Assembly (NCBI RefSeq): GCF_003202285.1
Contig: NZ_MASW01000002.1
Coordinates: forward strand, 186,001 to 250,000
Direction of reading: 5' to 3'
Source: Prauserella muralis
Lineage (GTDB): Bacteria > Actinomycetota > Actinomycetes > Mycobacteriales > Pseudonocardiaceae
DNA length: 64,000 bases
Part shown: positions 42,050 through 50,015 of the stretch, one piece after another
Layout of the letters: the number at the start of each line of letters is the position of its first letter
How positions within the stretch are numbered: the first letter of the stretch is position 1
Made by a program: the position numbers and the translations under genes
The notes under the pieces: model-generated
Told to the model about the DNA's origin: nothing
Seen by the model: the letters and a program-made list of their open reading frames with translations, nothing else
Database searches by the model: none

Positions 42050-43060
42050 ATGGCGGTGAACTCGGTCACGGTGCTCGGCGCGGGCTCGTGGGGCACGACG
42101 TTCGCCAAGGTGCTGGCGGACGCGGGCCGCGACGTCACGATGTGGGCGCGCAGGCCCGAGGTCGCCGCGGAGATCCGCGACGAGCACACCAACACCGCCT
42201 ACCTGCCGGGCGTGCGCCTGCCCGCGCGGCTGACGGCGACGGCGGACGCGGCCGAGGCGCTCGCCGGTGCCGAGGCGGTGGTGCTCGCGGTGCCGAGCCA
42301 GAGCCTGCGCGCGAACCTGACCGGCTGGCGGGAGCTGCTGCCGCGCGAGGCGATCCTGGTGAGCCTCGCCAAGGGCGTCGAGCTGGGCACCCTCAAGCGG
42401 ATGAGCCAGGTGATCAGCGAGATCGCCGGGGTGAACGCCGACGAGGTCGTGGTGGTGTCGGGTCCGAACCTGGCGCGGGAGATCGCGCAGGAGCAGCCTG
42501 CCGCCGCCGTGCTGGCGTGCGCCGACCACGACCGTGCGGTGGCGATCCAGCAGGCGAGCTTCAACTCCTACTTCCGGCCCTACACCAACACCGACGTCGT
42601 GGGCTGCGAGCTGGGCGGCGCCTGCAAGAACGTCATCGCGCTGAGCTGCGGGATGGCGGCCGGGCTCGGGTTCGGGGCCAACACGATGGCGACGCTCATC
42701 ACACGGGGGCTCGCCGAGACGGCGAGGCTGGGCGGCAAGCTCGGCGCCGACCCGCTGACGTTCGCAGGTCTGGCCGGGGTCGGCGACCTGGTGGCCACGT
42801 GCGCGTCGCCGCTGTCGCGCAACCGCACGTTCGGCGAGCGGGTGGGCCGGGGCGAGACGGTGGCGCAGGCGCAGGCCGCGGCCGGTGGTCAGGTGGCCGA
42901 GGGCGTCATGTCCTGCGTGTCGATCCGGGAGCTCGCGCGCGGCGTCGGTGTGGACATGCCGCTCACCGACGCCATGTACCGGGTGTGCCACGAGGGCGTC
43001 GACCCCGCGCGGGTCGGTGCGGAGCTGCTCGGCCGCCAGCAGAAGCACGAGTGGTCCTGA
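42050..43060 (+). CDS. gpsA: glycerol-3-phosphate dehydrogenase [NAD(P)+]
   Basis: GpsA reduces dihydroxyacetone phosphate to glycerol-3-phosphate for phospholipids. The product has the Rossmann loop [18 protein letters not shown], the conserved [21 protein letters not shown] with catalytic lysine, and [22 protein letters not shown] 42050 (336 residues) directly follows the plsC stop; ATG 42038, overlapping plsC, is an alternative. Both are near a run of G that could be the ribosome site. Confidence 0.96.
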   Translation: MAVNSVTVLGAGSWGTTFAKVLADAGRDVTMWARRPEVAAEIRDEHTNTAYLPGVRLPARLTATADAAEALAGAEAVVLAVPSQSLRANLTGWRELLPREAILVSLAKGVELGTLKRMSQVISEIAGVNADEVVVVSGPNLAREIAQEQPAAAVLACADHDRAVAIQQASFNSYFRPYTNTDVVGCELGGACKNVIALSCGMAAGLGFGANTMATLITRGLAETARLGGKLGADPLTFAGLAGVGDLVATCASPLSRNRTFGERVGRGETVAQAQAAAGGQVAEGVMSCVSIRELARGVGVDMPLTDAMYRVCHEGVDPARVGAELLGRQQKHEWS

Positions 43061-43089
43061 TCCTGGCCCGCCCAGGAGATGGAACGCGT

Positions 43090-43118
43090 TTGACGGGCGC
43101 GGGCGGGCCTGGTTTCCT
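43090..43118 (+). promoter_or_regulatory. candidate promoter of the cysteine-rich uORF
   Basis: TTGACG (43090-43095) and TTTCCT (43113-43118) are 17 bp apart. The -10 is weak (no A at position 2), but it ends exactly 7 nt before GTG 43126, the same geometry as the ilvB and cimA leaders. Confidence 0.5.
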
Positions 43119-43125
43119 TGCGGGC

Positions 43126-43215
43126 GTGTTGACGCGAGGCTTTGCCGTACGGCGCGACCTGACCGGTGCGCGCCGCGCCGCCTGCGCGCTGTGTCCTTGC
43201 CGTTGTTGTCGGTGA
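43126..43215 (+). CDS. cysteine-rich upstream ORF ending CALCPCRCCR
   Basis: The 29-codon ORF (GTG to TGA) is Arg-rich and ends with five Cys in its last ten codons (positions 20, 23, 25, 27 and 28). It precedes the cysteine dioxygenase gene by 68 bp. No ribosome site is visible, so leaderless translation from the promoter just upstream is likely. Polycysteine leaderless uORFs are known cysteine-responsive attenuators of sulfur genes in mycobacteria; this one stands before a cysteine-degrading enzyme. Confidence 0.65.
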   Translation: MLTRGFAVRRDLTGARRAACALCPCRCCR

Positions 43216-43272
43216 CCGACTCACCTGCCGGACGCCCCTCAACCCGTTCTTCCACTCTGCACTCGCAAGGAC
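43193..43272 (+). promoter_or_regulatory. possible Shine-Dalgarno sequestering element
   Basis: GTCCTTGC (43193-43200), within the Cys codons of the uORF, is perfectly complementary to GCAAGGAC (43265-43272), which contains the AAGGA ribosome site of the cysteine dioxygenase gene. Between them, GGTGA (43211-43215, at the uORF stop) pairs with TCACC (43221-43225). Translation of the uORF would disturb both helices. Confidence 0.5.
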
Positions 43273-43283
43273 CACGTTTTCCC

Positions 43284-43769
43284 ATGTTCGCCGTTCCTGA
43301 GAACACCATCGCGCCCATGCCTGCCGCCAATCCGCTGCTGCGCCACCCGGTGCGGATCGCGCTCGAGTTCGCCTCCGACCGGGACCGCTGGCGCAACCTG
43401 CTGCGCTACGACCCGGACGAGCGCTTCGCCGCGCTGCTCGAACGCACCGAGGCGCAGGAGGTGTGGCTGCTGAGCTGGCTGCCCGGCCAGCATGCCGAAC
43501 CGCACGACCACGGTGAGACCACCGGCGCGTTCACGGTCGTGAGCGGCCAGCTCACCGAGACCGTCTACCGCCGCGCGCCGGACGGCCGGGTGCTGACCGA
43601 GGTGCACACGCCGTCGACCGGCCAGTCGCGGGTGTTCGGTCCCGGCTATGTCCACCAGGTGCGCAACGGCGGCCCCGACCCCGCCATCAGCGTGCACGTC
43701 TACCGTTCGGGTGGGCGCACGATGCGTCCGTACCACCTGGACCCGCTCACCGGTCCGGTCCGCGACTGA
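43284..43769 (+). CDS. cysteine dioxygenase family protein
   Basis: The 161-residue cupin oxidises the thiol of cysteine to the sulfinate using non-haem iron. The iron ligands are the two histidines in EPHDHGETTGAF and the one in FGPGYVHQVRN, and SVHVYR lies near the end as in type I cysteine dioxygenases. The Cys that forms the Cys-Tyr cofactor in mammals is replaced by Gly, as is usual in bacteria. GCAAGGA precedes ATG 43284. The cysteine-coding uORF upstream fits a role in cysteine homeostasis. Confidence 0.88.
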   Translation: MFAVPENTIAPMPAANPLLRHPVRIALEFASDRDRWRNLLRYDPDERFAALLERTEAQEVWLLSWLPGQHAEPHDHGETTGAFTVVSGQLTETVYRRAPDGRVLTEVHTPSTGQSRVFGPGYVHQVRNGGPDPAISVHVYRSGGRTMRPYHLDPLTGPVRD

Positions 43770-43779
43770 AGCCGGCCCA

Positions 43780-43868
43780 AAGCTCCCCAATGCCACATTT
43801 GTTCCATCCAGTGGAGCCAATGCGGCATTCGCTCCATCCAGTGGAGCGAATGCCGCATTGGGGAGCTT
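43780..43868. repeat. 30-bp-periodic intergenic element, copy 3
   Basis: Bounded by AAGCTCCCC and GGGGAGCTT, with cores AATGYSRCATT at 43789, 43819 and 43849. It fills the gap between the convergent cysteine dioxygenase and PNPOx-family genes. Confidence 0.9.
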
Positions 43869-43873
43869 GCCGG

Positions 43874-44548
43874 CTACGCGGGGGTGCGGTGCGCGACGTG
43901 GTCCGGGATCGGGGTCTCCGCCGGGACGTAGGAGGCCGGGACGGGGGCGTCGAACACGGTCCGGATGGGCAGGACGCCCGCCCACGCCGGGTTGCCCTCC
44001 AGATCCTCCGGCTCCTCGGACGGCTCGCCGGCCCGGATCTTCACCGACGCCTCGGCGAGGTCGAGCGCGAGCACCACCACCGACGCGAGTTCCTTGGCGT
44101 TGGGCTCCCTGGCGTGTTCCCACGAGCCGGGTGAGAGGTGGTCGCTGACCACGCGCAGGCCGTGCAGCCGCTCGTCGGAGTCCTCGACGAGCCGGGCCCG
44201 GCCGTGCACGACGGCGCTGCGGTAGTTCATCGAGTGGTTGTTGAGCGAGCGTGCGTAGACGATGCCGTCGAGGATCGTCACGGTCAGGCACACGTCGACG
44301 CCGCCCGCGGCGGCCCTCAGGTTGCCTGATCCGGTCGAGCCGTGAAAATAGACGGTATCGCCGTCCCGGCCGTAGCCGGTGGGGAGGACGACGGGGGATC
44401 CGTTCAGCACCAGGCCGACGTGGCAGATCAGCGCGGCGTCGAGGACCTCGTGCAACGCGGCGCGGTCCTGAGCGGCCCGGTTCTTCTTGCGGGTCAGCGT
44501 GCTGCGCGGCGTCGACGACAGGGGCGGCAGGGTGGCGTGCTCGGGCAT
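43874..44548 (-). CDS. pyridoxamine 5'-phosphate oxidase family protein
   Basis: The 224-residue product has the split-barrel flavin-binding fold: CHVGLVLNGSPVVLPTGYGR, VYFHGSTGSGNLRAAAGG, and SMNYRSAVVHGRARLVED. Such proteins bind FMN or F420, and many are not true PLP-forming enzymes. It is divergent from a MocR regulator, the common arrangement for PLP-linked regulons. ATG 44548 starts the conserved frame. Confidence 0.85.
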   Translation of the reverse strand: MPEHATLPPLSSTPRSTLTRKKNRAAQDRAALHEVLDAALICHVGLVLNGSPVVLPTGYGRDGDTVYFHGSTGSGNLRAAAGGVDVCLTVTILDGIVYARSLNNHSMNYRSAVVHGRARLVEDSDERLHGLRVVSDHLSPGSWEHAREPNAKELASVVVLALDLAEASVKIRAGEPSEEPEDLEGNPAWAGVLPIRTVFDAPVPASYVPAETPIPDHVAHRTPA

Positions 44549-44568
44549 GGCTTCAGGTTTTCAGGGAT

Positions 44569-44617
44569 AGTGGCCTTGAGGTATGGCCACTTTTTGGCGA
44601 GTGTAGGAGGCCACTTT
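44569..44617. promoter_or_regulatory. putative operator between PNPOx and MocR genes
   Basis: AGTGGCC (44569-44575) is inverted relative to GGCCACTTT at 44585-44593, which is repeated directly at 44609-44617 (24 bp later). The last copy overlaps the MocR start codon, which suggests autoregulation. A possible -10 box of the PNPOx gene (TATCCC, minus strand 44569-44564) abuts the first half-site. Confidence 0.5.
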
Positions 44618-45998
44618 GGCTCGCGGTGACACCGCGCTGCCGGTCAGGCTGGACCGCGGTTCCGACGTGCCGCTGGCGGTCCAGCTCGCCGACGCCCTGC
44701 GCGAGTCGGCGTCCACCGGCCATCTGCGCGGCGGCGACCGGCTGCCGTCCACCCGTGCACTGGCCAGCAGGCTCGGCGTCAGCCGCACCGTCACCTCCGC
44801 AGCCTACGAGCAGCTGCACGCCGAGGGCTGGATCCTCGGCAGGCACGGCTCGGGCACGTACGTCACCACCTCGCCGCCCGCCGCCCGCCCCGAACGGCGC
44901 GGCGGCGTGGTCGGGGAGGAGCCGTCCACCGACCTGATCGTGCTCACCCCCGGCGTGCCCTGGGCCGACGGGCTCGACCGGGCCGCGTGGCGCCGCGCGT
45001 GGCGCGCCGCCGCCGACACACCGCCGCTGTGGAACTCCCAGCGCTCGGGCCTGTCCGAGTACCGCGCCGCCATCGCCGAGCACCTGTTGCGGCACCGCGG
45101 CCTCGACGTCGGCACCGACTCGGTGCTCGCCACCGGCGGCACCACCGCCGCCGTGGTGGAGCTGGCCGCCGCCGTGCTGCGGCCCGGCGATCTCGTCGCC
45201 GTCGAGGAACCCGGCTACCAGCGGGCGGTGCACGCGTTCCGGCGGGCGGGCATGCGCGTGGCTCCCGTCCCGGTCGACTCCGAGGGGCTGCGCCCCGACG
45301 CCGTGCCGCCCGGTGCGCGGGCCGTCTACTGCTCACCCGCACACCAGTACCCGCTCGGCAGCCGGATGAGTGCCGCCCGCCGCGTCGAGCTCGTCGAGCG
45401 GGCGCGCGCGGAGAACCTCCTGGTGGTGGAGGACGACTACGACGGCGAACTCCGCTACGACGTGGCGCCGCTGCCGCTGCTCGCCGCGCTCGCCCCGGAT
45501 GTCGTGGCGCATCTGGGCACCACCAGCAAGATCCTCACGCCGTCGCTGGGCGCGGGGTGGATGGTCGCACCGCCGTCGGTGACCTCGGCGGTGCTGGAGT
45601 ATCGCGACCTCACCGGAACCCGGCCCTCCCCGGCGGGCCAGCGGGTGCTGGTCGAGCTCGCCCGCCACGGCGACCTGGGCCGGCATCTGCGCAGGCTGCG
45701 CAGGGAACTGTCCGAGCGCCGGTCGATGCTCGTCGGCGCGCTGCGGGACGCGAAGGTGCCCGTGCTCGGCGACGACGCGGGCGCGCACCTCGTCGTGCCG
45801 CTCGACTCGGCCGAGCAGGAGCGGGAACGCCTCGCCGAGGGCAGGCGGCGCGGCCTGCTGCTCGACGGGCTCGCGCGCCACTTCGCGCGCATCCCCACCG
45901 CGCACGGCGTCGCGGTCGGTTACGCGGGTTGTTCCCGCGAGGTGCTGCGCGACTGTCTGGGGGTGCTCGTCGACCTGTTGCGCCCGCGCCCCCGGTAG
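44616..45998 (+). CDS. MocR/PdxR-type GntR regulator with aminotransferase domain
   Basis: The 460-residue product has a GntR winged helix ([20 protein letters not shown]) and a fold-I aminotransferase domain with PLP lysine in [15 protein letters not shown] and [13 protein letters not shown]. Together with the divergent PNPOx-family gene this resembles PdxR circuits that respond to PLP. The start is TTG 44616, with AGGAGG 5 nt upstream. It is the second MocR in the window. ddl follows after 10 bp but seems to have its own -10 box. Confidence 0.9.
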   Translation: MARGDTALPVRLDRGSDVPLAVQLADALRESASTGHLRGGDRLPSTRALASRLGVSRTVTSAAYEQLHAEGWILGRHGSGTYVTTSPPAARPERRGGVVGEEPSTDLIVLTPGVPWADGLDRAAWRRAWRAAADTPPLWNSQRSGLSEYRAAIAEHLLRHRGLDVGTDSVLATGGTTAAVVELAAAVLRPGDLVAVEEPGYQRAVHAFRRAGMRVAPVPVDSEGLRPDAVPPGARAVYCSPAHQYPLGSRMSAARRVELVERARAENLLVVEDDYDGELRYDVAPLPLLAALAPDVVAHLGTTSKILTPSLGAGWMVAPPSVTSAVLEYRDLTGTRPSPAGQRVLVELARHGDLGRHLRRLRRELSERRSMLVGALRDAKVPVLGDDAGAHLVVPLDSAEQERERLAEGRRRGLLLDGLARHFARIPTAHGVAVGYAGCSREVLRDCLGVLVDLLRPRPR

Positions 45999-46008
45999 GG
46001 TGCCGCGC

Positions 46009-47106
46009 ATGAGTAGCCGCAAAACGCGAGTGGCCGTCGTATTCGGCGGCCGCAGCACCGAGCACACCATCTCCTGTGTGTCCGCGGGCAGCGTGCTGGC
46101 GAACCTCGATCCCGACCGGTTCGAGATCGTCCCCATCGGCATCACCCGCGCCGGTGGCTGGGTGCTCGGCACGAGCGACCCGAAGGCGCTGGAGATACGT
46201 GGCCGCGACCTGCCGTCCGTGGAGGGCGGCAAGGCGCTCGTGCTGGCGGGCGACCCGACCAGCAGGGGGGTCGTCAGCCTGGAGCCCGGCGAGGAGGCCG
46301 AGGTGCTCGGCGGCGTCGACGTCGTGTTTCCCGTGCTGCACGGCGCGTTCGGCGAGGACGGCACCATCCAGGGCCTGCTGGAGCTGGCGGGCATTCCCTA
46401 CGTGGGGGCCGGTGTGCTGGCCAGCGCCGCGGCGATGGACAAGGAGTACGCGAAGAAGCTGCTCGCGGCCGAGGGTCTGCCGGTCGGCCGGTATTCCACG
46501 GTCCGGCGTGGACAATCCACACTGGATGACGGTGAGCGCCAGCGGCTGGGCCTACCGGTGTTCGTCAAGCCGGCGAGGGCCGGCTCCTCCATCGGCATCA
46601 GCAAGGTCACCGACTGGGCCCGGCTGGACGAGGCGATCGTGCTGGCCAGGCAGACCGACCCGAAGGTGCTGGTGGAGTCGGCGGTGGCAGGCCGCGAGGT
46701 CGAGTGCGGCGTGCTGGAGTTCCCCGACGGCCGCGTCGAGGCGTCGCTGCCCGCCGAGATCCGCGTGCTGGGCGACGACGCCGACGCCTGGTACGACTTC
46801 GAGACCAAGTACCTCGGCGAGGACGCCGAGCTGGACATCCCCGCCAAGCTGGACGACTCGGTCACCGAGCGGCTGCGGGCCTGCGCCGTGCGCGCCTTCG
46901 CCGCGCTGGACTGCCAGGGCCTCGCGCGGGTGGACTTCTTCGTGGGTGAGGACGGGGAGCTGACCATCAACGAGGTCAACACCATGCCGGGCTTCACCAC
47001 CACCTCGGCGTACCCGAAGATGTGGGCGGTCACGGGGGTGGACTACCCGACGCTGCTGGCCACGCTCGTGGACACGGCGATCGCGCGCGGCACCGGGCTG
47101 CGCTGA
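46009..47106 (+). CDS. ddlA: D-alanine--D-alanine ligase
   Basis: Ddl joins two D-alanines with ATP for peptidoglycan synthesis. The 365-residue ATP-grasp protein has [55 protein letters not shown] and the metal-binding [26 protein letters not shown] (45996-46001) ends 7 nt before ATG 46009 without a ribosome site, so leaderless translation is likely. The -10 box overlaps the stop codon of the preceding MocR gene. Confidence 0.97.
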   Translation: MSSRKTRVAVVFGGRSTEHTISCVSAGSVLANLDPDRFEIVPIGITRAGGWVLGTSDPKALEIRGRDLPSVEGGKALVLAGDPTSRGVVSLEPGEEAEVLGGVDVVFPVLHGAFGEDGTIQGLLELAGIPYVGAGVLASAAAMDKEYAKKLLAAEGLPVGRYSTVRRGQSTLDDGERQRLGLPVFVKPARAGSSIGISKVTDWARLDEAIVLARQTDPKVLVESAVAGREVECGVLEFPDGRVEASLPAEIRVLGDDADAWYDFETKYLGEDAELDIPAKLDDSVTERLRACAVRAFAALDCQGLARVDFFVGEDGELTINEVNTMPGFTTTSAYPKMWAVTGVDYPTLLATLVDTAIARGTGLR

Positions 47107-47117
47107 GGCCCGCGCGC

Positions 47118-47657
47118 TCAGCCGAAGCGCAGCGGCGTCTGCTTCAGCGTGGCGGCCACCGTGTCGGAGATCTGCTGGAGCGGGCCCGTCCCGGCGTCGG
47201 CGGGCACGGTCAGTGCCGCGTACACCGGACGGTCGACGACGTACCACGTGGACGAGCCCTCGCCGGGCACCTCCAGCCAGCGCACCCCGTTGATCTGGCG
47301 CAGCGACGACGTCCTGGTCAGTTCGGGCGGGCGGTCGAGCCCGCAGCGCAGCACGACCGGGTTGTCGAGACCCCAGGCCAGCGTCGCCGGGGGTGCCGGC
47401 TTGGCCAGCTCCCGGCGCTGCAGTTGCCGTCCCGCGGACTCCAGCTCGGCGGGGGCCGCGTCGATGAGCGCCGCGCACGTGCGGGAGTCCGCCTGCGGTG
47501 CGGGGATGGACACGAGCGGCAGCGGGCCCGGCTCGTCGGGGGAGTCCTCGCCCGACGACGACAGCAGCCCGAGTACGGCCACGGCGGCGGCCAGCGCGAC
47601 GGCCAGCACGGCGGCAGCGATGATCAGCGCCCGGGGAGGCGCGCCGGTCTCGGTCAC
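47118..47657 (-). CDS. DUF3515 family protein
   Basis: The 179-residue product has a signal-anchor (PRALIIAAAVLAVALAAAVA) and a periplasmic domain with CAALIDAAPAEL, WGLDNPVVLRCG and WLEVPGEGSSTWYVVDRPVY, the pattern of DUF3515. The position between ddl and thiL matches Rv2980 of M. tuberculosis. Function is unknown; the two cysteines could form a disulfide outside the cell. Confidence 0.88.
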   Translation of the reverse strand: MTETGAPPRALIIAAAVLAVALAAAVAVLGLLSSSGEDSPDEPGPLPLVSIPAPQADSRTCAALIDAAPAELESAGRQLQRRELAKPAPPATLAWGLDNPVVLRCGLDRPPELTRTSSLRQINGVRWLEVPGEGSSTWYVVDRPVYAALTVPADAGTGPLQQISDTVAATLKQTPLRFG

Positions 47658-47677
47658 CGGGTCATGAGATCACAGGG

Positions 47678-47911
47678 TCACAGGTGCACCACGGGGCAGG
47701 TGAGGGTGCGGGTGATGCCCTCCACGTTCTGCACCTTCGCCACCACCAGCTGGCCCAGCTCGTCGACGTTGTCGGCCGCGGCGCGGACGATGACGTCGTA
47801 GGGGCCGGTGACATCCTCCGAGCTGGTCACGCCGGGCAGCCCGGCGATCTCGGCTGCGACGGAGGCTGCCTTGCCGACCTCGGTCTGGATGAGGATGTAT
47901 GCGTGAACCAC
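47678..47911 (-). CDS. Lrp/AsnC ligand-binding (RAM) domain protein
   Basis: The 77-residue product consists of the RAM domain of Lrp/AsnC regulators (AYILIQTEVGKAASVAAEIA, SSEDVTGPYDVIVRAAADN) without an HTH domain. Stand-alone RAM proteins bind amino acids as oligomers and may act with full-length Lrp regulators. GAAGGGG is spaced 8 nt from GTG 47911. It lies 20 bp downstream of the DUF3515 gene and is divergent from thiL. Confidence 0.88.
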   Translation of the reverse strand: MVHAYILIQTEVGKAASVAAEIAGLPGVTSSEDVTGPYDVIVRAAADNVDELGQLVVAKVQNVEGITRTLTCPVVHL

Positions 47912-48031
47912 GGCGCGCCCCTTCGTCCGGATCAACAGCTCAAGCTCAAGATAGGAACGTTGGCAGCAACGTACCCCAACAGGGCAACGATCGGATATCC
48001 GACTAGTTGCCACCGACAGCCGGAGGTGTGT

Positions 48032-49000
48032 GTGGACGGCAGATCCGCGCAGGGCGACGACACCGTCGCGGCGAGGGGAGAGTTCGGGCTCATCCGCGCC
48101 GTGACCGCCGGCCGCAGCCAACCGTCGACCACCCTGCTCGGCCCCGGTGACGACGCCGCCGTGGTGGCCGCACCCGACGGCCGCGTCGTCGTGACCACCG
48201 ACATGCTGGTGCAGGGCGTGCATTTCCGGCTGGACTGGTCCACGCCCGAGCACGTCGGCCGCAGGGCGGTGGCCGTCAACCTCGCCGACGTGGCCGCGAT
48301 GGGCGCCGTGCCCACGTCCGTGGTCGTCGGCATCGGCTGTCCCAGTGACACCCCGGCCGCGCTCGTCACCGAACTGGTCGACGGGATGGCCGCCGAGGCG
48401 GGCCGCGCGCGCACCGGCGTCGTCGGCGGGGACATGGTCCGCGCCGACCAGATCGTGATCAGCATCACCGCACTCGGCGACCTCGGCGGCAGGCCACCCG
48501 TGACCAGGGCGGGCGCGCGGCCAGGCGACATCGTCGCGGTGTGCGGGCGGCTGGGCTGGGCCGCCGCCGGGCTTGCCGTGCTGGGCCGGGGTTTCCGGTC
48601 GCCGGTGGGCGTGGTCAACGCCCAGCGCTACCCGGAGCCGCCGTACGCGGCGGGACCCACGGCGGCCCTGGCCGGCGCCACCGCCATGATCGACGTGTCG
48701 GACGGCCTGCTCGCCGACCTCGGCCACATCGCGGAAAGCTCCGACGTGGGCATCGACGTGCAGACCGACCGGCTGCCCGTGCCGCAGAAGCTCACCGACG
48801 TGGGCAGCGCGCTCGGCGCGGACCCGCTGCACTGGGTGCTCACCGGTGGCGAGGACCACGCACTGGCGGCCACCTTCCCGTCGTTCACCGACCTGCCGGA
48901 GGGCTGGATCCGCATCGGCAGCGTGCTGCTGCCCGACACCGGCGTCACCGTGGACGGGCAGGCCTACGAGCGGGAAACCGGGTGGGAACACTGGCGCTGA
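48032..49000 (+). CDS. thiL: thiamine-monophosphate kinase
   Basis: ThiL phosphorylates thiamine monophosphate to the active cofactor used, for example, by IlvB in this window. The 322-residue product has LGPGDDAAVV, TTDMLVQGVHFRLDW, NLADVAAMGA and MIDVSDGLLADLGHIA typical of the PurM-like family. GGAGG is spaced 5 nt from GTG 48032, which is chosen over GTG 48026. A GNAT gene begins 19 bp downstream. Confidence 0.95.
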   Translation: MDGRSAQGDDTVAARGEFGLIRAVTAGRSQPSTTLLGPGDDAAVVAAPDGRVVVTTDMLVQGVHFRLDWSTPEHVGRRAVAVNLADVAAMGAVPTSVVVGIGCPSDTPAALVTELVDGMAAEAGRARTGVVGGDMVRADQIVISITALGDLGGRPPVTRAGARPGDIVAVCGRLGWAAAGLAVLGRGFRSPVGVVNAQRYPEPPYAAGPTAALAGATAMIDVSDGLLADLGHIAESSDVGIDVQTDRLPVPQKLTDVGSALGADPLHWVLTGGEDHALAATFPSFTDLPEGWIRIGSVLLPDTGVTVDGQAYERETGWEHWR

Positions 49001-49019
49001 TCGGGTTGTATGGGCGGTC

Positions 49020-49490
49020 GTGGACATCCGTGTGACCGCTTTCGACCATCCCGACGCAGTCAAGCTCATCGACCTGGTGCAGCAGGAGTACGTCACCCGC
49101 TACGGCGAGCCGGACGTGACGCCGGTCGATCCCGCCGACTTCGCCCCGCCGCGCGGGCTGTTCGTCGTGGGCTACCTCGACGGCGTGCCGGTGGCGTGCG
49201 GCGGCTGGCGCGCGCACGACGGGCCCGCGCCCGAGTTCCGGCACGGCGACGCCGAGCTCAAACGCATGTTCGTGGTGCCGGACGCGCGGGGCAAGGGCTT
49301 CGCCCGCGCCCTGCTGGCGGAACTGGAGCGCACGGCCGCGCTGGCGGGCCGCACGCGGGCCGTGCTGGAAACCGGCACGGAGCAGCCGGAGGCGATCGCG
49401 CTGTACCGTTCGGCGGGCTACACCGACATTCCGAAGTTCGGCGTGTACAAACACACCCCGGAAAGCATCTGCCTGGCCAAGGAGCTCTAG
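49020..49490 (+). CDS. GNAT family N-acetyltransferase
   Basis: The 156-residue product has the GNAT core: LKRMFVVPDARGKGFARALLAEL (acetyl-CoA loop) and ALYRSAGYTDIPKFGVY. The substrate is unknown. GTG 49020 starts the frame; a TATGGG about 5 nt before suggests leaderless translation. Its TAG stop is immediately followed by the ATG of the carbonic anhydrase gene, so the two are cotranscribed. Confidence 0.85.
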   Translation: MDIRVTAFDHPDAVKLIDLVQQEYVTRYGEPDVTPVDPADFAPPRGLFVVGYLDGVPVACGGWRAHDGPAPEFRHGDAELKRMFVVPDARGKGFARALLAELERTAALAGRTRAVLETGTEQPEAIALYRSAGYTDIPKFGVYKHTPESICLAKEL

Positions 49491-50012
49491 ATGGCGATCT
49501 ACGCGCTCGGGGAGCTGGAGCCCAGCATCCACCCGGACGCCTACGTGCATCCCGACGCGACCGTGATCGGCGACGTGCGGATCGCGGCGCACGCCTCGGT
49601 GTGGCCGCAGACCGTGTTGCGCGGTGACCACGGCCACATCGAGATCGGCGAGCGGTCGAACGTGCAGGACGGCTGCGTGGTGCACTGCACGCGCGAGGAC
49701 CCGACCGTGCTCGGTGCCGGTTCGGCCATCGGCCACTCCGTGCACGTCGAGGGTGCCCGGATCGGCACCGGCTGCCTCGTCGCATCCGGCTCGGTGGTGC
49801 TCAACGGCAGCGTGCTCGAGGACGGCGCCATGGTCGGCGCCGGGGCGGTGCTGTCGTATCGGTCCCACGTGCCGTCCGGCCACATCGCCCTCGGTGTTCC
49901 GGCGAAGACGCGGCCCAACACGTCGTTCGGCCCGGACCAGATCGCCGCCGTCGTGGAGAGCTACGTGCGGCGGGCGAAGCGGTTCCGGGCCGAACTCCGG
50001 CGGGTCGGCTAG
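49491..50012 (+). CDS. gamma-type carbonic anhydrase family protein
   Basis: The 173-residue left-handed beta-helix protein has hexapeptide repeats (GDVRIAAHASVWPQTVLRGD, HIEIGERSNVQDGCVVHC) and the zinc-type histidines in VVHC and IGHSVHVEG. This matches the YrdA/PaaY/gamma-CA group. Carbonic anhydrase activity is not certain because many members have other or no known roles. It is directly coupled to the upstream GNAT gene and convergent with a secreted hydrolase. Confidence 0.88.
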   Translation: MAIYALGELEPSIHPDAYVHPDATVIGDVRIAAHASVWPQTVLRGDHGHIEIGERSNVQDGCVVHCTREDPTVLGAGSAIGHSVHVEGARIGTGCLVASGSVVLNGSVLEDGAMVGAGAVLSYRSHVPSGHIALGVPAKTRPNTSFGPDQIAAVVESYVRRAKRFRAELRRVG

Positions 50013-50015
50013 TGG

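Noticed and set aside
42038-42050. gpsA start at ATG 42038
   Set aside because: It would overlap plsC by 11 bp and add MAPD before the conserved start; ATG 42050 directly after the plsC stop fits the family N-terminus better, though 42038 cannot be excluded.
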